NCBI RefSeq assembly: GCF_003073045.1
Contig: NC_037590.1
Coordinates: forward strand, 3,622,016 to 3,686,015
DNA: 64,000 nucleotides
Origin: Pomacea canaliculata
Lineage: Eukaryota; Mollusca; Gastropoda; Architaenioglossa; Ampullariidae
Reading direction: 5' to 3'
In this document: positions 46,001 to 64,000 of the stretch, piece by piece
How the letters are laid out: every line of letters starts with the position of its first letter
Position numbering within the stretch: position 1 is the stretch's first letter
Made by a program: the position numbers and the translations under genes
Notes under the pieces: model-generated
What the model saw: the letters and a program-made list of their open reading frames with translations, nothing else
What the model was told of the DNA's origin: nothing
Database searches by the model: none

Positions 46001-49000
46001 TGATCACATCAAGTATGAAATGATGAGTAATATCCTGAAGTGTATGTGAAGATCCCTGTGACACAAAAGTGTTTTTCTTAATTTAATAGTAACATTTAAA
46101 TAAAATATGGTAGCTATAGTTATGCATTTCAGGAAGTGATACTGTCAATGAGAGGATTCTACCTCCATGGAGAAATTTACCAGATACATCATACAAACCG
46201 TAATGTTATGGCATCCAAAAATATGCCAGTGGTCACATCTTATTAAGACAAATAGTGATGTCATTTAAATATTACTGCACAATGATTACAATTATTCTGT
46301 TGCAAACTCACTCTGATGTTAGATCTGGATGCAATGCCAGACATCAGTGGCGTTTGACCAGCTTTGTTTACTCCATTCACAGCGCAACCTGCATTAACAA
46401 CAAAAACTAAAAAAGTAATGTGACCCATGTGATGTAAAGCCCTTGACTGCAGACTGCCTATTTGCTTATTATTTGGAACTGCAAAGTGTTAGGTATACAC
46501 AAAAGAATAGCATCCCTAGGACAGTAAATAATGAAGGGTGGTTTCAAGTCATATGCTCATTACCATCATATACTTTTCAGAGGACAGAACAATAGCAGCA
46601 GCAAGGGATCCTTCAATGCCAATGTACATTCAAAAGGTAATTTTTCAAATTTTATACTAAAAGATACTGAAAAGAGCAAGCAAACATTAAAAGAATTCTG
46701 TAAACAAAACTGTACATTGTACCAGAATGCACAATTAAAAATGCTGTAAATTGCTGCTCAGTTATTTTTTCAGTTCCCATCATGTGTGCCCAAGAAACAA
46801 GCCTGTTGTTATGCTTGCATAAAAAAATCGCTACAACCATGTAACATGACCTGAATAAAATAAGTGCTTACACACAAAAACATCAGCGTGCAATCAGACA
46901 GCTTTTGATAAACAACTCAAGAATTGTATATATTTGTAATATTTTCTGTTTTTAATTTAGAGGAAGTTATTAAATTATAGAGAAAAAAACTCCCTTAGAT
47001 TTACCATGTTTTAATCATTTTCCAACCTAAATCTTGAATCCTCTCTTCAACATTCAATTAATAGCTAATCACATCTTTAGAATGAAACAACCAAAAGTGT
47101 CATCTGCAGGATCATCTCATGAAATGACTTACTGATAAAGAAAAATGATTTTTTTTTTCTTGCAAATTCGCTTTCTTCAATACTTACCAGATGATCCAAG
47201 TATAAGGAGCTTAAAAGCTACAACAGTTCTACAATCAAACAAATTACAGCCCTGGTTGCAAAGAATAGCTGCAAGGACGTCATTTGTCACTGGCCCATAG
47301 TGTGGAAAACAGAGCAAAAGACAACAAGTAGACCTCCTAAAACATGAAACAGCAGAAACACAGACTTAAGCAGCTGATGTGAATATGCTATGATATGCTA
47401 ATAAGCATCTGCCAAACTGATGTTCATAGCAAGGTCTCCTGGGGTAATAGAGCATATGATTGACGGAACCAAAGATGGACCCCTGACGACCATGTTGAGG
47501 GTGCTCAAATCAAGAATCGCCCATCGTTTATCAATAGGTTTGGGTTTCAGAAAATTGAAGGAATAAAATCCTGGCATTGACATGGATAGTACTTCTTGGA
47601 GGATGCCTTAGTGTAGCACAGCTATAATTTCTTGCCTTAAAGCTTGTGCCCAGCAAGGAGGGGTCTACATTCACAGGGAAAACTGGGTGCTCTAAGATTA
47701 GTTAGTAAACCCAGAAAAGGTCATGCATAGGCAGGGTAATGTTAGTGGAGGCACCCAATATCAACACGAGCAGCATGGTTATAAACAGGAACAAAGTCTT
47801 CTGCCTCCATGTGAATGCTTAGTGAAAAACTATCAGAACCCAACATGAAAAATGATACTGTTCCTCCAAGTTACAGATCAGTGGACCAGAAGATTTGTTG
47901 TAAAAAAAACAAAATTCACAGCAGTTCATTATTCCATTGCAAAGAAAATTTTTTTGTTATCTTTATGTTTATTCTCCTTAAACTCAGCATGGGCATCACA
48001 TGTGCAGTCAGAGGAGGAAGCATGCATGGCGACCAAAGGCAGCATGGTAGGCTGGGAAGGACTGGGGCAAGAAAAGCTCACAACAATAGCGGCCAATCAT
48101 GTCAAAAAAGTTTGAGCTGTACAAACAAGACTGGACATGTACAACATATGAATGGCCTTGTTTACCTGCCAAACAGGTAAAGATACCCATCCTATCCCAA
48201 GGGTAAGAGGAGCTCTTTGGCAAAAGTAACTATGGTAAAGAGAGGAAATCCTGATAGTTCCTCTAGAGTAAAAACTGAGGGTGGCAGCAAATGCTAAAAA
48301 ATATTAACACTGAAAGGTCAGGAAAACACAGGAAAAACAGAAACTAGTCTTGCCTGCTGATTTTACCTACAAACATGACCTCACTTGCAGCAGCTCCTCC
48401 TTCAAACCTGAGCACATCAAGCCTCTGAGCATCCTGCACAGATGTCGCAGTTATGAAGTGATGGACAGGAGGAACACAGCAATCAAGCAGGTATCAACAA
48501 ATTGTATAAAAATCATGCAAGGTGTTGAAACGAGAACACAGCCCAATCTGGGCAAGCTATAGAGAATGACAATGGTGATGCAAGTATGAAGTGTAGGTGT
48601 TAAAGAAAATGAAAATATTGCAAAGCTCTTTTTACAAAATCATGTATAGCAGTTGATGGTGGATGCACCTCAGCATAGCGGAGCTCCTAGCATCCAGGTC
48701 TGCTAGCACTATTAAGGGTAGCAATTCATTTGGTTGAATTTGTTTAGCCCTTAAGCTACTAACAGTTGAGTCATCTGGTAAAGTTCATGAAGAAACAAGG
48801 TTGCTAGCTATTTATGACTATGTGACAAAAAGAACTTGCCTGCTGTAATAAATAACTCAACAATATCCAGGTTGTTGCCATAGACTGCACCATGCATCAC
48901 AGTATCGCCAGAAGTGGTTACAACAGTAACATCAGCTCCACTCTCCAACAGCAGCTGTGTTAATTCTGACCAAACATTGTCGTTTCAATATTATTGTCAA

Positions 49001-51522
49001 ACTGTTTGCATCAAAGAGGTATTTTGTTTAAAGCCTTCATTTACAATGCCTATTATACTGTTTGACCCATGTAAGTATATAGCTTTAACTGTGAAATATA
49101 ATAGTATTTTTCAACGTTTAATGCTTCTTTATGAAAAATGATTTTATAATAGTTGTTAATGGGGATGGACTGAAACTGAACACTTGGTGGGATTAATTTT
49201 ATCACAGAATACTGTACCCTTGTTTCCACCATAGGCTGCTTGGTAAATAGGCCTCCAGCCTTGATTGTCTGCAACGTTCAAGTTAGCTCCTTTGGAAACC
49301 AGCTGCTTCACTAAGCTGACTGCTGTGCTGCTCATGGCTGGGTCAAAATACTGAGCTACTAAGAGTTAGGAAAGAAAAACACACAATCAGGTCTTACAGA
49401 TGTGCCCACTGATGCACTCTATGAATTTTCAAATCACCTCTTTTGACATTTGGAAAGAAATTATAAAAGAAAAGTTTCAACTCCAAAAAAAAGCTTACCT
49501 TGTCTGATGGCCTCATGAATGGGAGCATGACTCAAACGGTCTGACAAATTGATGTTGCAGCCAGCCTCTATAAGCATTTGAGCAATATCAAGATTGCTGC
49601 TGCGTACAGCCTCTGTACATATATTAAAGTTATTTTAAACACTAAGCTGTAACACAAAATCCAGATTATGCAATTGTTCTGTAATATTCAAGCAAACATT
49701 TACTGCTGAGGTTTTCAAATATGTCATGGAAACACCTTCAGGGTGTGCTTTCTAGTCTGTTAACACTTTGGTCACCAAATAACAATCTAAATTCTGAAGC
49801 TAAATTACGCACACAACTACAGAACAATGAATGACCATAGAATTGATCTGGATACCCAACTGTGGTCATAAAAACAGATTATCCAGAAGCTCATGAAAAG
49901 AAAAAGTCTCGTCAAAACCAGGTCTTATGAGAAAGAAAAAGTGGGGGAAACAGCGGAAAGCAATTTGTGATTGTGATAATAATATATGGAAATGATTGTA
50001 TCATTGGAGAGACTAAATAACATGACAAAGCAAAAAAAATGAAAAACTTGGTGTACTACTTGACAACTTTTTTGATGCTGGGATTGATGACTGAAGGATT
50101 GTGCATTGAGAACCACACTGGTTGAGAGTGAAAGGTAACTTATCTACAACAAGGTCATTAACAGACTGGCATGCATTAGGTATGACTGAGGATAACAGGA
50201 ATAAGTTACTACCAAGCAGGGGTGTGCTGCCTTTAGTGCATGGGATGTCAGGGTTAGCATGGTACCGAAGCAACACCTTCACCACCTCTTTCTGACTGTT
50301 AGCTGCAGCATCTAGCAAGGCTGTGTTTCCATGACGGTCTTGTTTGTCACACTGTGCCCCTGAGAATAGGAGATACCAAAATAATCAGGAAGCTCTTTTC
50401 ATTCATATGGTATTTATATCATATTCAAAATACAACACAGGGTTAGAATAATTCCAGCTGGACCAAATAAAGACAAAATTAGAGGTATCAAAGATCTGAT
50501 TTTTTAAAAAATCTTAATGAGAATAAAATTTCTATAATTAAGACCAAATATTTTTTATTACTAGGCCAGATGTGCTTTTTAGAAGTTTCTTAGGTCCACA
50601 CAATTTGTAAAAGTTCCATGCTGAAAATTTTTAACATGACTTTTATTCAAGCTAAAGGACTTTTTTTTTGGTAGCACAAAGCTATATCAATTAAATGCTT
50701 AAATGTAACTAATGCTTTACAAGACATAGGCATCTTCTGGGTCGATCTCAAAAGTAGGACGGCTAAGAACTATACAGTACAGGAAATATTTTTTAAAAAT
50801 TCAGCGAGAACCAAACAACAGGAAGGACAAAATAATTATTAATGTTTTCAAGATGTGCCAAATCATTTACCTCCAGCCAGCAATATCTTCACCATATCTA
50901 CATCCCCCTGCTCTGCTGCAACCATAAGGGGGGTTCGATAGTTCTGATCTACCCAATCCAAATCTGCTCCAGCATAAACCAGTTCTTCCATCACCTGCAC
51001 ATGTGATTCTCGAGCTGCAATGTATGCTGGTGTACAGCCAAATCTGTCAGGGCTATTTGGGTTACAACCAGCAGCCAGCAAAATCTTTGCTATGGATGCA
51101 TGTCCCTTCTTGGCACAGGCATGCAATGGTGTTGTGCCTTTATCATTCTCCAAATCCTTGTTCACGTTGCTGTCAATCAAGAGCTGAGAAATGTTTGCAA
51201 AACCATGCCAGCAAGCCATGTTCAGCAAGGAGTTTAGCTCCACATCTGTTTCATTTACACTTGCACCCCGCTCAAGCAGAAGTTTGCAAATTTCAAACTG
51301 TCCATGGCAAACAGCCAATTGTAGGGCTGTCTGGCCTTTATAGCGAAAATCAACATCAAACTCCTGATGGAGAAGTTCCTGAACAGTGGCAACATCATTT
51401 TGTTCAATAGCCTCCTGCAGCTTTCGGATTCTTCTTCTTTTTTCCCTTTTTTCGTATGCTGCTTTGCTGTCTGTGGCCTCTGCAACATGTATAGGCTGTT
51501 GATGTAGCTTTGCATTATACAT
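43057..51522 (-). CDS. ASB3: Ankyrin repeat and SOCS box protein, ASB3-like
   Basis: Substrate-receptor type subunit of Cullin5-Elongin B/C ubiquitin ligases. Ten exons on the minus strand: 51522-50871, 50359-50213, 49612-49499, 49358-49218, 48965-48836, 47336-47188, 46388-46312, 45684-45558, 44268-44054, 43635-43057; 2,331 nt, 776 aa. The start is the first in-frame ATG (MYNAKLHQQP). A basic helical stretch (EKREKRRRIRKLQ) precedes about twelve or more ankyrin repeats (GQTALQLAVCHGQ, GTTPLHACAKKGH, YRTPLMVAAEQGD, GWRPIYQAAYGG, RTPLHEAIHQHY, RQTPLYCASAKGN). The C-terminus is a SOCS box (LQDLARRTIRLSLGS ... LPVAEKLKDYIL). The repeat with ADNQGWRPI and the C-terminus align best with vertebrate ASB3, but it is longer (human 518), so the exact family member is uncertain. 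Exon 5 uses a GT donor at 48,835; an adjacent GC donor would bring an early stop. Substrate unknown. Confidence 0.9.
44400..45445 (+). mobile_element. RTE-like LINE C-terminal relic in an ASB3 intron
   Basis: Across plus-strand frames between 44,900 and 45,430: FVYLDSLIMTDGDEEKK, a LCIAGTWKS..L..KTTKLRSKVLLVL stretch, then IGKRRWRWLGHVCRMKTDAP and GRRKKGRPKEHGED, the typical C-terminus of RTE-type LINEs. At least three frame changes or stops interrupt it. Weak reverse-transcriptase similarity may reach back to 44,400. It is antisense to the host gene. Confidence 0.65.
47395..47700 (-). mobile_element. Broken retroelement reverse-transcriptase fossil (DIRS/LTR-like)
   Basis: A short minus-strand segment in the ASB3-like intron 5 resembles the palm of DIRS- or LTR-type reverse transcriptases (an ILDLSTLN motif and a later SLADAY motif). 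It is a small broken fragment without recognisable ends; probably old. Confidence 0.4.
47701..48835. other. Rest of ASB3-like intron 5, nothing recognised
   Basis: No repeat ends or coding similarity identified. Confidence 0.4.
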
Positions 51523-53049
51523 GTAGCCATCCCACACAAAATTTATAAACTGTTTTTTTACTCTGCCTTTTTGAGCACTGCTCCTCTCTTTCACACACAC
51601 AATATGCGTCTCTCACACACACAATATGCGAGTATGTCAAGTTCCACCTGTACGGTCTGCAATTCAACTCATCGATTCTTTCAACCAAAAAAAAAAAACC
51701 CCATAAATTTAAAAGTCTCAACCGGCCATTTTTGAAAATTAGAATATGAATAATCTGTATCTGGTGCTAAATGACGCTACAGAACACATCAAGGGATACA
51801 TATGTGATACTCGGGTGTCTCAAGGTATGGTACTTTTTTATTTAGGCAAATGTTTTACGCAAATCTTTTACTCTCCGTCTAATAATGACCCCTGCTTGTA
51901 TAACAGCATTCTATCAATGTTCATTTCTTCTAAGAATTCCAGACAGAACCCTCTTTTCTTAGGTACGTCGAATATACAGTACATACACCCATATAAGGAT
52001 ACAAATTCCATCGAGTAATCAGTCACTACTGAGCAAATGGCTATATAATCACTGACTGAAAACACGGCAAATGCGACTTTTTAACAACGCTTTCACAAAC
52101 AACGCCTCACTTCTGATGCAAATATAGATTTTTTTCGTGTCTCACTAAACAACAAACATCAGACCTCTTCTTTCTTTTCTCCCAGGTGCAGCCATCTTCA
52201 TCTCACGTCTGCAACGAAAATATAAGTTATCTACCCTGATGTTGGGGTGGACGAGTACACACACACCTCTGAGAGAATCAAGATCATTTAGAAAGCAGAG
52301 AAAAAGGAAAGACACTAGAAACGAACCATATTGCTAATGGATGTGATGGTGATAATGACGATGAACTTAATGGAGATTATGACTGTAGATAGGCATGCAA
52401 TTTATATTGTGAAATATTGACATCGATTAACGCGCACCTGCACTTCTACACATCCCGTACTCGTGAAATCACCATCTGATAACACTTTTCCTACAAAACC
52501 AGCAAAACCAATGTTGGCTCATATGTAGCGGTCAGTCTTTGTTTTGCCGTCTTGTGAAGACTTACTCCGCGATCAACATATATAAAAAGTTAATAGAAAA
52601 TATTTATCTCCTAAGCTAGGGTACTTCGATCTTTTGTATACAATGCCTTCTGGGGGAAGGGGGGGTAATGCCTTCATGACCTCAAATTTCGTATAAAATT
52701 TATTGCCAATGATAAACAAATTTAAAGCGAAAGGGGAAAGGAGCAACGATCAAATTTTGTAATCCACGTGAGTGGTACAGCTGTTACGACGTTAATGTAG
52801 GTGCCGTGTCCTGAGAGACATAATAATGTAACAACCCATGGCCCTCCGATCAACATCTCACGAATATCTATCGTCTCAACCGACCACAGCTATGTCCACC
52901 TATTTTCCATGAATTTGTATATTTTCCGGATTTAAAAAAAAAAAAAAATTACGCGACACGAATTTGCGCACGGTCCTTTCATAACCTTTGACCTCAGAAT
53001 ATCGCTGAAGCCGCGCTAAGGCCACGAACTTGTATTACACGTCCACGCT
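51523..53049. promoter_or_regulatory. Head-to-head intergenic region between ASB3-like and ADH5
   Basis: About 1.5 kb separates the two divergent start codons. It contains two cacacacaatatgcg copies at 51,593-51,630 in the probable ASB3 5' UTR and a purine tract at 52,650-52,670. No TATA box or clear core element stands out, and no conserved gene was seen. A shared bidirectional promoter is possible but the distance is longer than usual. Confidence 0.35.
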
Positions 53050-61220
<8,171 letters not shown>

Positions 61221-62788
61221 TGATTAAAAAGATGGTCATTAAGAATCCATCACTGTTTCTGGGTAAACTTTTCCTTGCCCAACTTGCTTGAGTGTTGCGT
61301 ACTGTAAATGCTACTAGAAAGTGTTGTAGTTCGGGGAGACATTGTAAGGAATATGATCCTAACCAGTATTTTATTTTTGTTGACTTCAATATTTATAACT
61401 TCATGCGGACCAAAAATAAAATTTAAATGTTTTCAAATTTCAAAAGTCTATTCATGAAATATTTTGCATTTAATTACAAAATTGTGCATGAAAATACAAA
61501 TTTTAACTTTAGATTCTTTTAAATCCTCTATCCTAAGGGCTGTCTGGGGTGGGTCAATGACTGTTTCTAAAATCTTGACATTAAAAAGAATATTTAAAGA
61601 CAAGATAGCCAGTTGAATAACACATTTCTAATTGTTAACACTTTTATGCTTTAAATGTAACACATTAGAAAGTATAGAATGTTGTAACCAGTCATTTAAA
61701 ATAAAAATATTCGTGGAAAACTGGTGGCTCACATTTGATACACAATTTCTGAATGGATTACTAAATTCAAGACTCATTTGAACTTTTACGGGTTGTTGAG
61801 AGCACATAAACGTGGCAGCTGACAAGGCCGGTGTCCTATCCACACTCGAGAGCCAGTTTCCACCATGGCATCACTCACCCTCAAAGATACTTTAAAGGAC
61901 AGTCTTTGACATTGTCATGGGTCACATGACCAAATCAGACCAACTTACACTGCTAGACTTTTGCATATAAGGGTTCTTGGTGTCCTACACAAGTGACAAT
62001 TATACTACATATGAAATTATTGATTTCATGTTCTCTGAACAAAATCTAAAACACTTGTTCTTAAATGCATGGATTTTCTTCCATATTAGCAAGCAATGAT
62101 CCAAGTGTAAACTATGCATATGGGAGATCAGGGATGGGCAAAGTATTGCCCACGGTCGTCTTTGAACCAAAAAGTGATGTGCACTTCTCATTTTTAAAAA
62201 AATTCAGCCTAGGTTAATTTCACATTTATCAAATGCAAGTGTTAGAATGCTGATTTGTAACAAAGGGACGAATGCCTTCTAAAGCTACTTGAAAAGCTTC
62301 ATTTTACAGTTAAATGTGTGTGCACCATTATGTACTTATTTGTTGTTCATTCCATAATAACTAGGTTTGTTGTGTAGTCACCTGGCATGGGCTTTTGGTA
62401 TTTTATCAGCCTGCTGCATAGCTTAGACCAGCCCGCCAAATAATACAAAGCCAAAAAAAAAAAACAGTATTGCCCACCCGACCTAGGTGGTCCGAATTTT
62501 ACCATCAAATTCTGTTGACCCTCGCCAACATCTTTTCCCCAAAACCACTCAACTTCTGATTATGCAATATAGCCTTCTGAGGTGCAGTTTTTTTAAGGCC
62601 AAACTGATCTCAACAATGGACTGCTTTTCTTGCACTACTGTTTTATAGGTGCACGTAGCAAGCACTAGAAGTGATCAAGCCAGCATATCCTTTCATCTCT
62701 CCAAACCACAAGGGGAAAAAAAAGAATGCAAAGACTTTGTAAATTTAATATTTACACATCACAAAATGACAACCAAGCTATTTACAAT
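61221..62788. other. Intergenic region between ADH5 and ATF4 ends
   Basis: Convergent 3' ends. A decayed hAT-like MITE may occupy about 62,132-62,476 (left caggatgggcaa-like, right ttgcccaccc, about 12-bp inverse similarity) but no target duplication is visible. Nothing else recognised. Confidence 0.35.
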
Positions 62789-64000
62789 TTAAATATGCAA
62801 TCCTCTAGCTTTGCGAACATCACTAATCAAGTCTTTCATGTATTTGATTTCCCTTGTTAATTGTTCCACTTTTTCAGTAAGCTCTTTGTTTACTTCCTCC
62901 AACTCGCTCTCCTCATTCCTGATGGTCTCTGTTTCTTCTTTCTTTTTCATACGATACCGAATAGCAGCATTCTTGTTCTGCAATTTCTTTCTATCTTTCT
63001 TGGTCATAAGCTCCAATTCTAACTCTCCTGGAGATGGACTAACACTGGCAGTCTGTCTACGACCTTTAGATTTAGTACCCTTTGTATCAGCTTGTGTCCT
63101 GCTGTATGGGCTACCCCTAGACTTTTGACCTTTAGTGACATTTGTAATAAGTTTATACAAGTCTGTGGACTCTAGTTGAGTGCTATTTTTAGTGTGTAAG
63201 CAAGACCCATCAACACTAGATGAAGGAGAAGGTGCTGATGATGATAGCAGACTTTCCACGTCTTCTGCTGACAAAGGTGATCCAATAAACTCCACGTTGT
63301 CCAGGGGAACAGTGCAGTCTGTGCCAGCTGAAGCATCGTCAATACAGGATTCTGATGAAAGTGAACTCCACTCTGGTGCCACCTGAGGTTCAGGTGATGA
63401 TGGTGGTGTAGCTGGCAACTGCACAGTGAGCTGAGCTTTCAACAGACCTTCCAAGAAATTGCAATTAACTGGTTTTGAAGCAGTTTCTTTTTGGTCTGGT
63501 GGAGTTACAGTGCTCGATGCTTGATCTTGAGCAGACGAGGACCGTTCACTCGGGATCTGGTCAGAATCAGCCTCTGTCATATCCAGATACTGTAGCAGAT
63601 CGCCTTTCTCCATCCACTCGGCCCAGGAAAAAACATCTCGATAAAAGAATGAAAAATATATTTAAATTATATGTAAACATTAACTGAAAAATGTCGAGCT
63701 TTTAGTCGTGTTAACAAGGACTAGGTCAAAAGGTTACTGGTAGTGTGGATGGTAAAAGAAACCAGTGTAGCATCCCCTTCCCCGGACGAAATTACTTGGG
63801 GTTGGAAATCAAAAACATTTGTTAAATATTCAATTCAAAACGAGCTTACAACTCGCCTACCTGCAAACTGGTCGACCGATGAATGCAGCAGGTCATCGAT
63901 CGTGTCGACATGGCTGAAGGTCGCAGTTTCGACCTTGACTGGAAAGTCTTGCAGGCCATCTTGGGCCTCGCTTACTTTAAGGTCATCGTAGTGGCTGAAG
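62789..64000 (-). CDS. ATF4: ATF4-like bZIP transcription factor, 3' two exons (partial)
   Basis: Nuclear bZIP activator of the integrated stress response. The last exon is 63636-62789, and an upstream exon runs from beyond base 64,000 to 63,861 with donor GCAG|GTAGGC. The upstream exon reads FSHYDDLKVSEAQDGL ... IDDLLHSSVDQFAG and joins in phase to DVFSWAEWMEKGDLLQYLDM. The last exon has Ser/Pro-rich activation sequence, then a basic region (KKDRKKLQNKNAAIRYRMKK) about 70 residues from the end, and a leucine zipper to the C-terminus (ARGLHI). Basic-region spelling is that of ATF4/ATF5/cryptocephal. The stop is at 62,789. The 5' end and any uORFs that would control translation lie outside the window. 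ATF5 is the main alternative. Confidence 0.92.

Noticed and set aside
48829-48841. GC donor for ASB3-like exon 5 (G|GCAAGT)
   Set aside because: Using it puts exon 6 in a frame with an early stop; the GT four bases further keeps the frame open.
62132-62476. hAT MITE with matching ends
   Set aside because: Terminal similarity is only about 12 bases and no target duplication was found, so it is mentioned only as a possibility.

Overview
The window looks like nuclear DNA of an intron-rich, AT-rich invertebrate, most likely a mollusc and perhaps a gastropod. That rests on animal gene models with many short exons, a mixed load of L2/CR1/Jockey/RTE-type LINEs, hAT and pogo-type elements, a tRNA-derived SINE and long tandem arrays. 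The species cannot be fixed from sequence alone.

Layout. 1-306 is the apparent last exon of an unidentified plus-strand gene. 1.4-5.7 kb (minus) holds the first six exons of the splicing factor RBM22, introns included, but no RRM and with clear decay: a partial duplicate or pseudogene. 5.8-22.5 kb is repeat territory: LINE relics, a dispersed repeat with a shared ~50-codon ORF, a 21-bp tandem repeat, and from 10.9 to 18.4 kb several abutting tandem arrays (55-bp unit, 47-bp derivative, heptamers drifting in sequence, CAT/CAG triplets, CT/CA microsatellites). 22,475-27,744 is a near-complete autonomous hAT transposon with a perfect 8-bp target duplication. 28.3-29.1 kb is a decayed LINE ORF1.

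The gene-rich half starts at 30.4 kb. METAP1 (plus, 13 exons, 378 aa, two GC-AG introns) is followed by an ASB3-like ankyrin/SOCS-box gene (minus, 10 exons, 776 aa), then ADH5/S-nitrosoglutathione reductase (plus, 11 exons, 371 aa), then the 3' part of an ATF4-like bZIP gene (minus, running off the right edge). These are housekeeping or stress genes (N-terminal Met removal, cullin-RING substrate selection, formaldehyde/GSNO detoxification, integrated stress response). They are not an operon and their adjacency need not be functional. All exon boundaries were hand-checked for splice sites and reading phase, and the three complete models each close to a whole number of codons.

I found no convincing new multi-gene system. 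The best second-look items are the dispersed repeat carrying a small conserved ORF, the graded tandem-array complex, the truncated RBM22 copy, and the paired GC-AG introns in METAP1.
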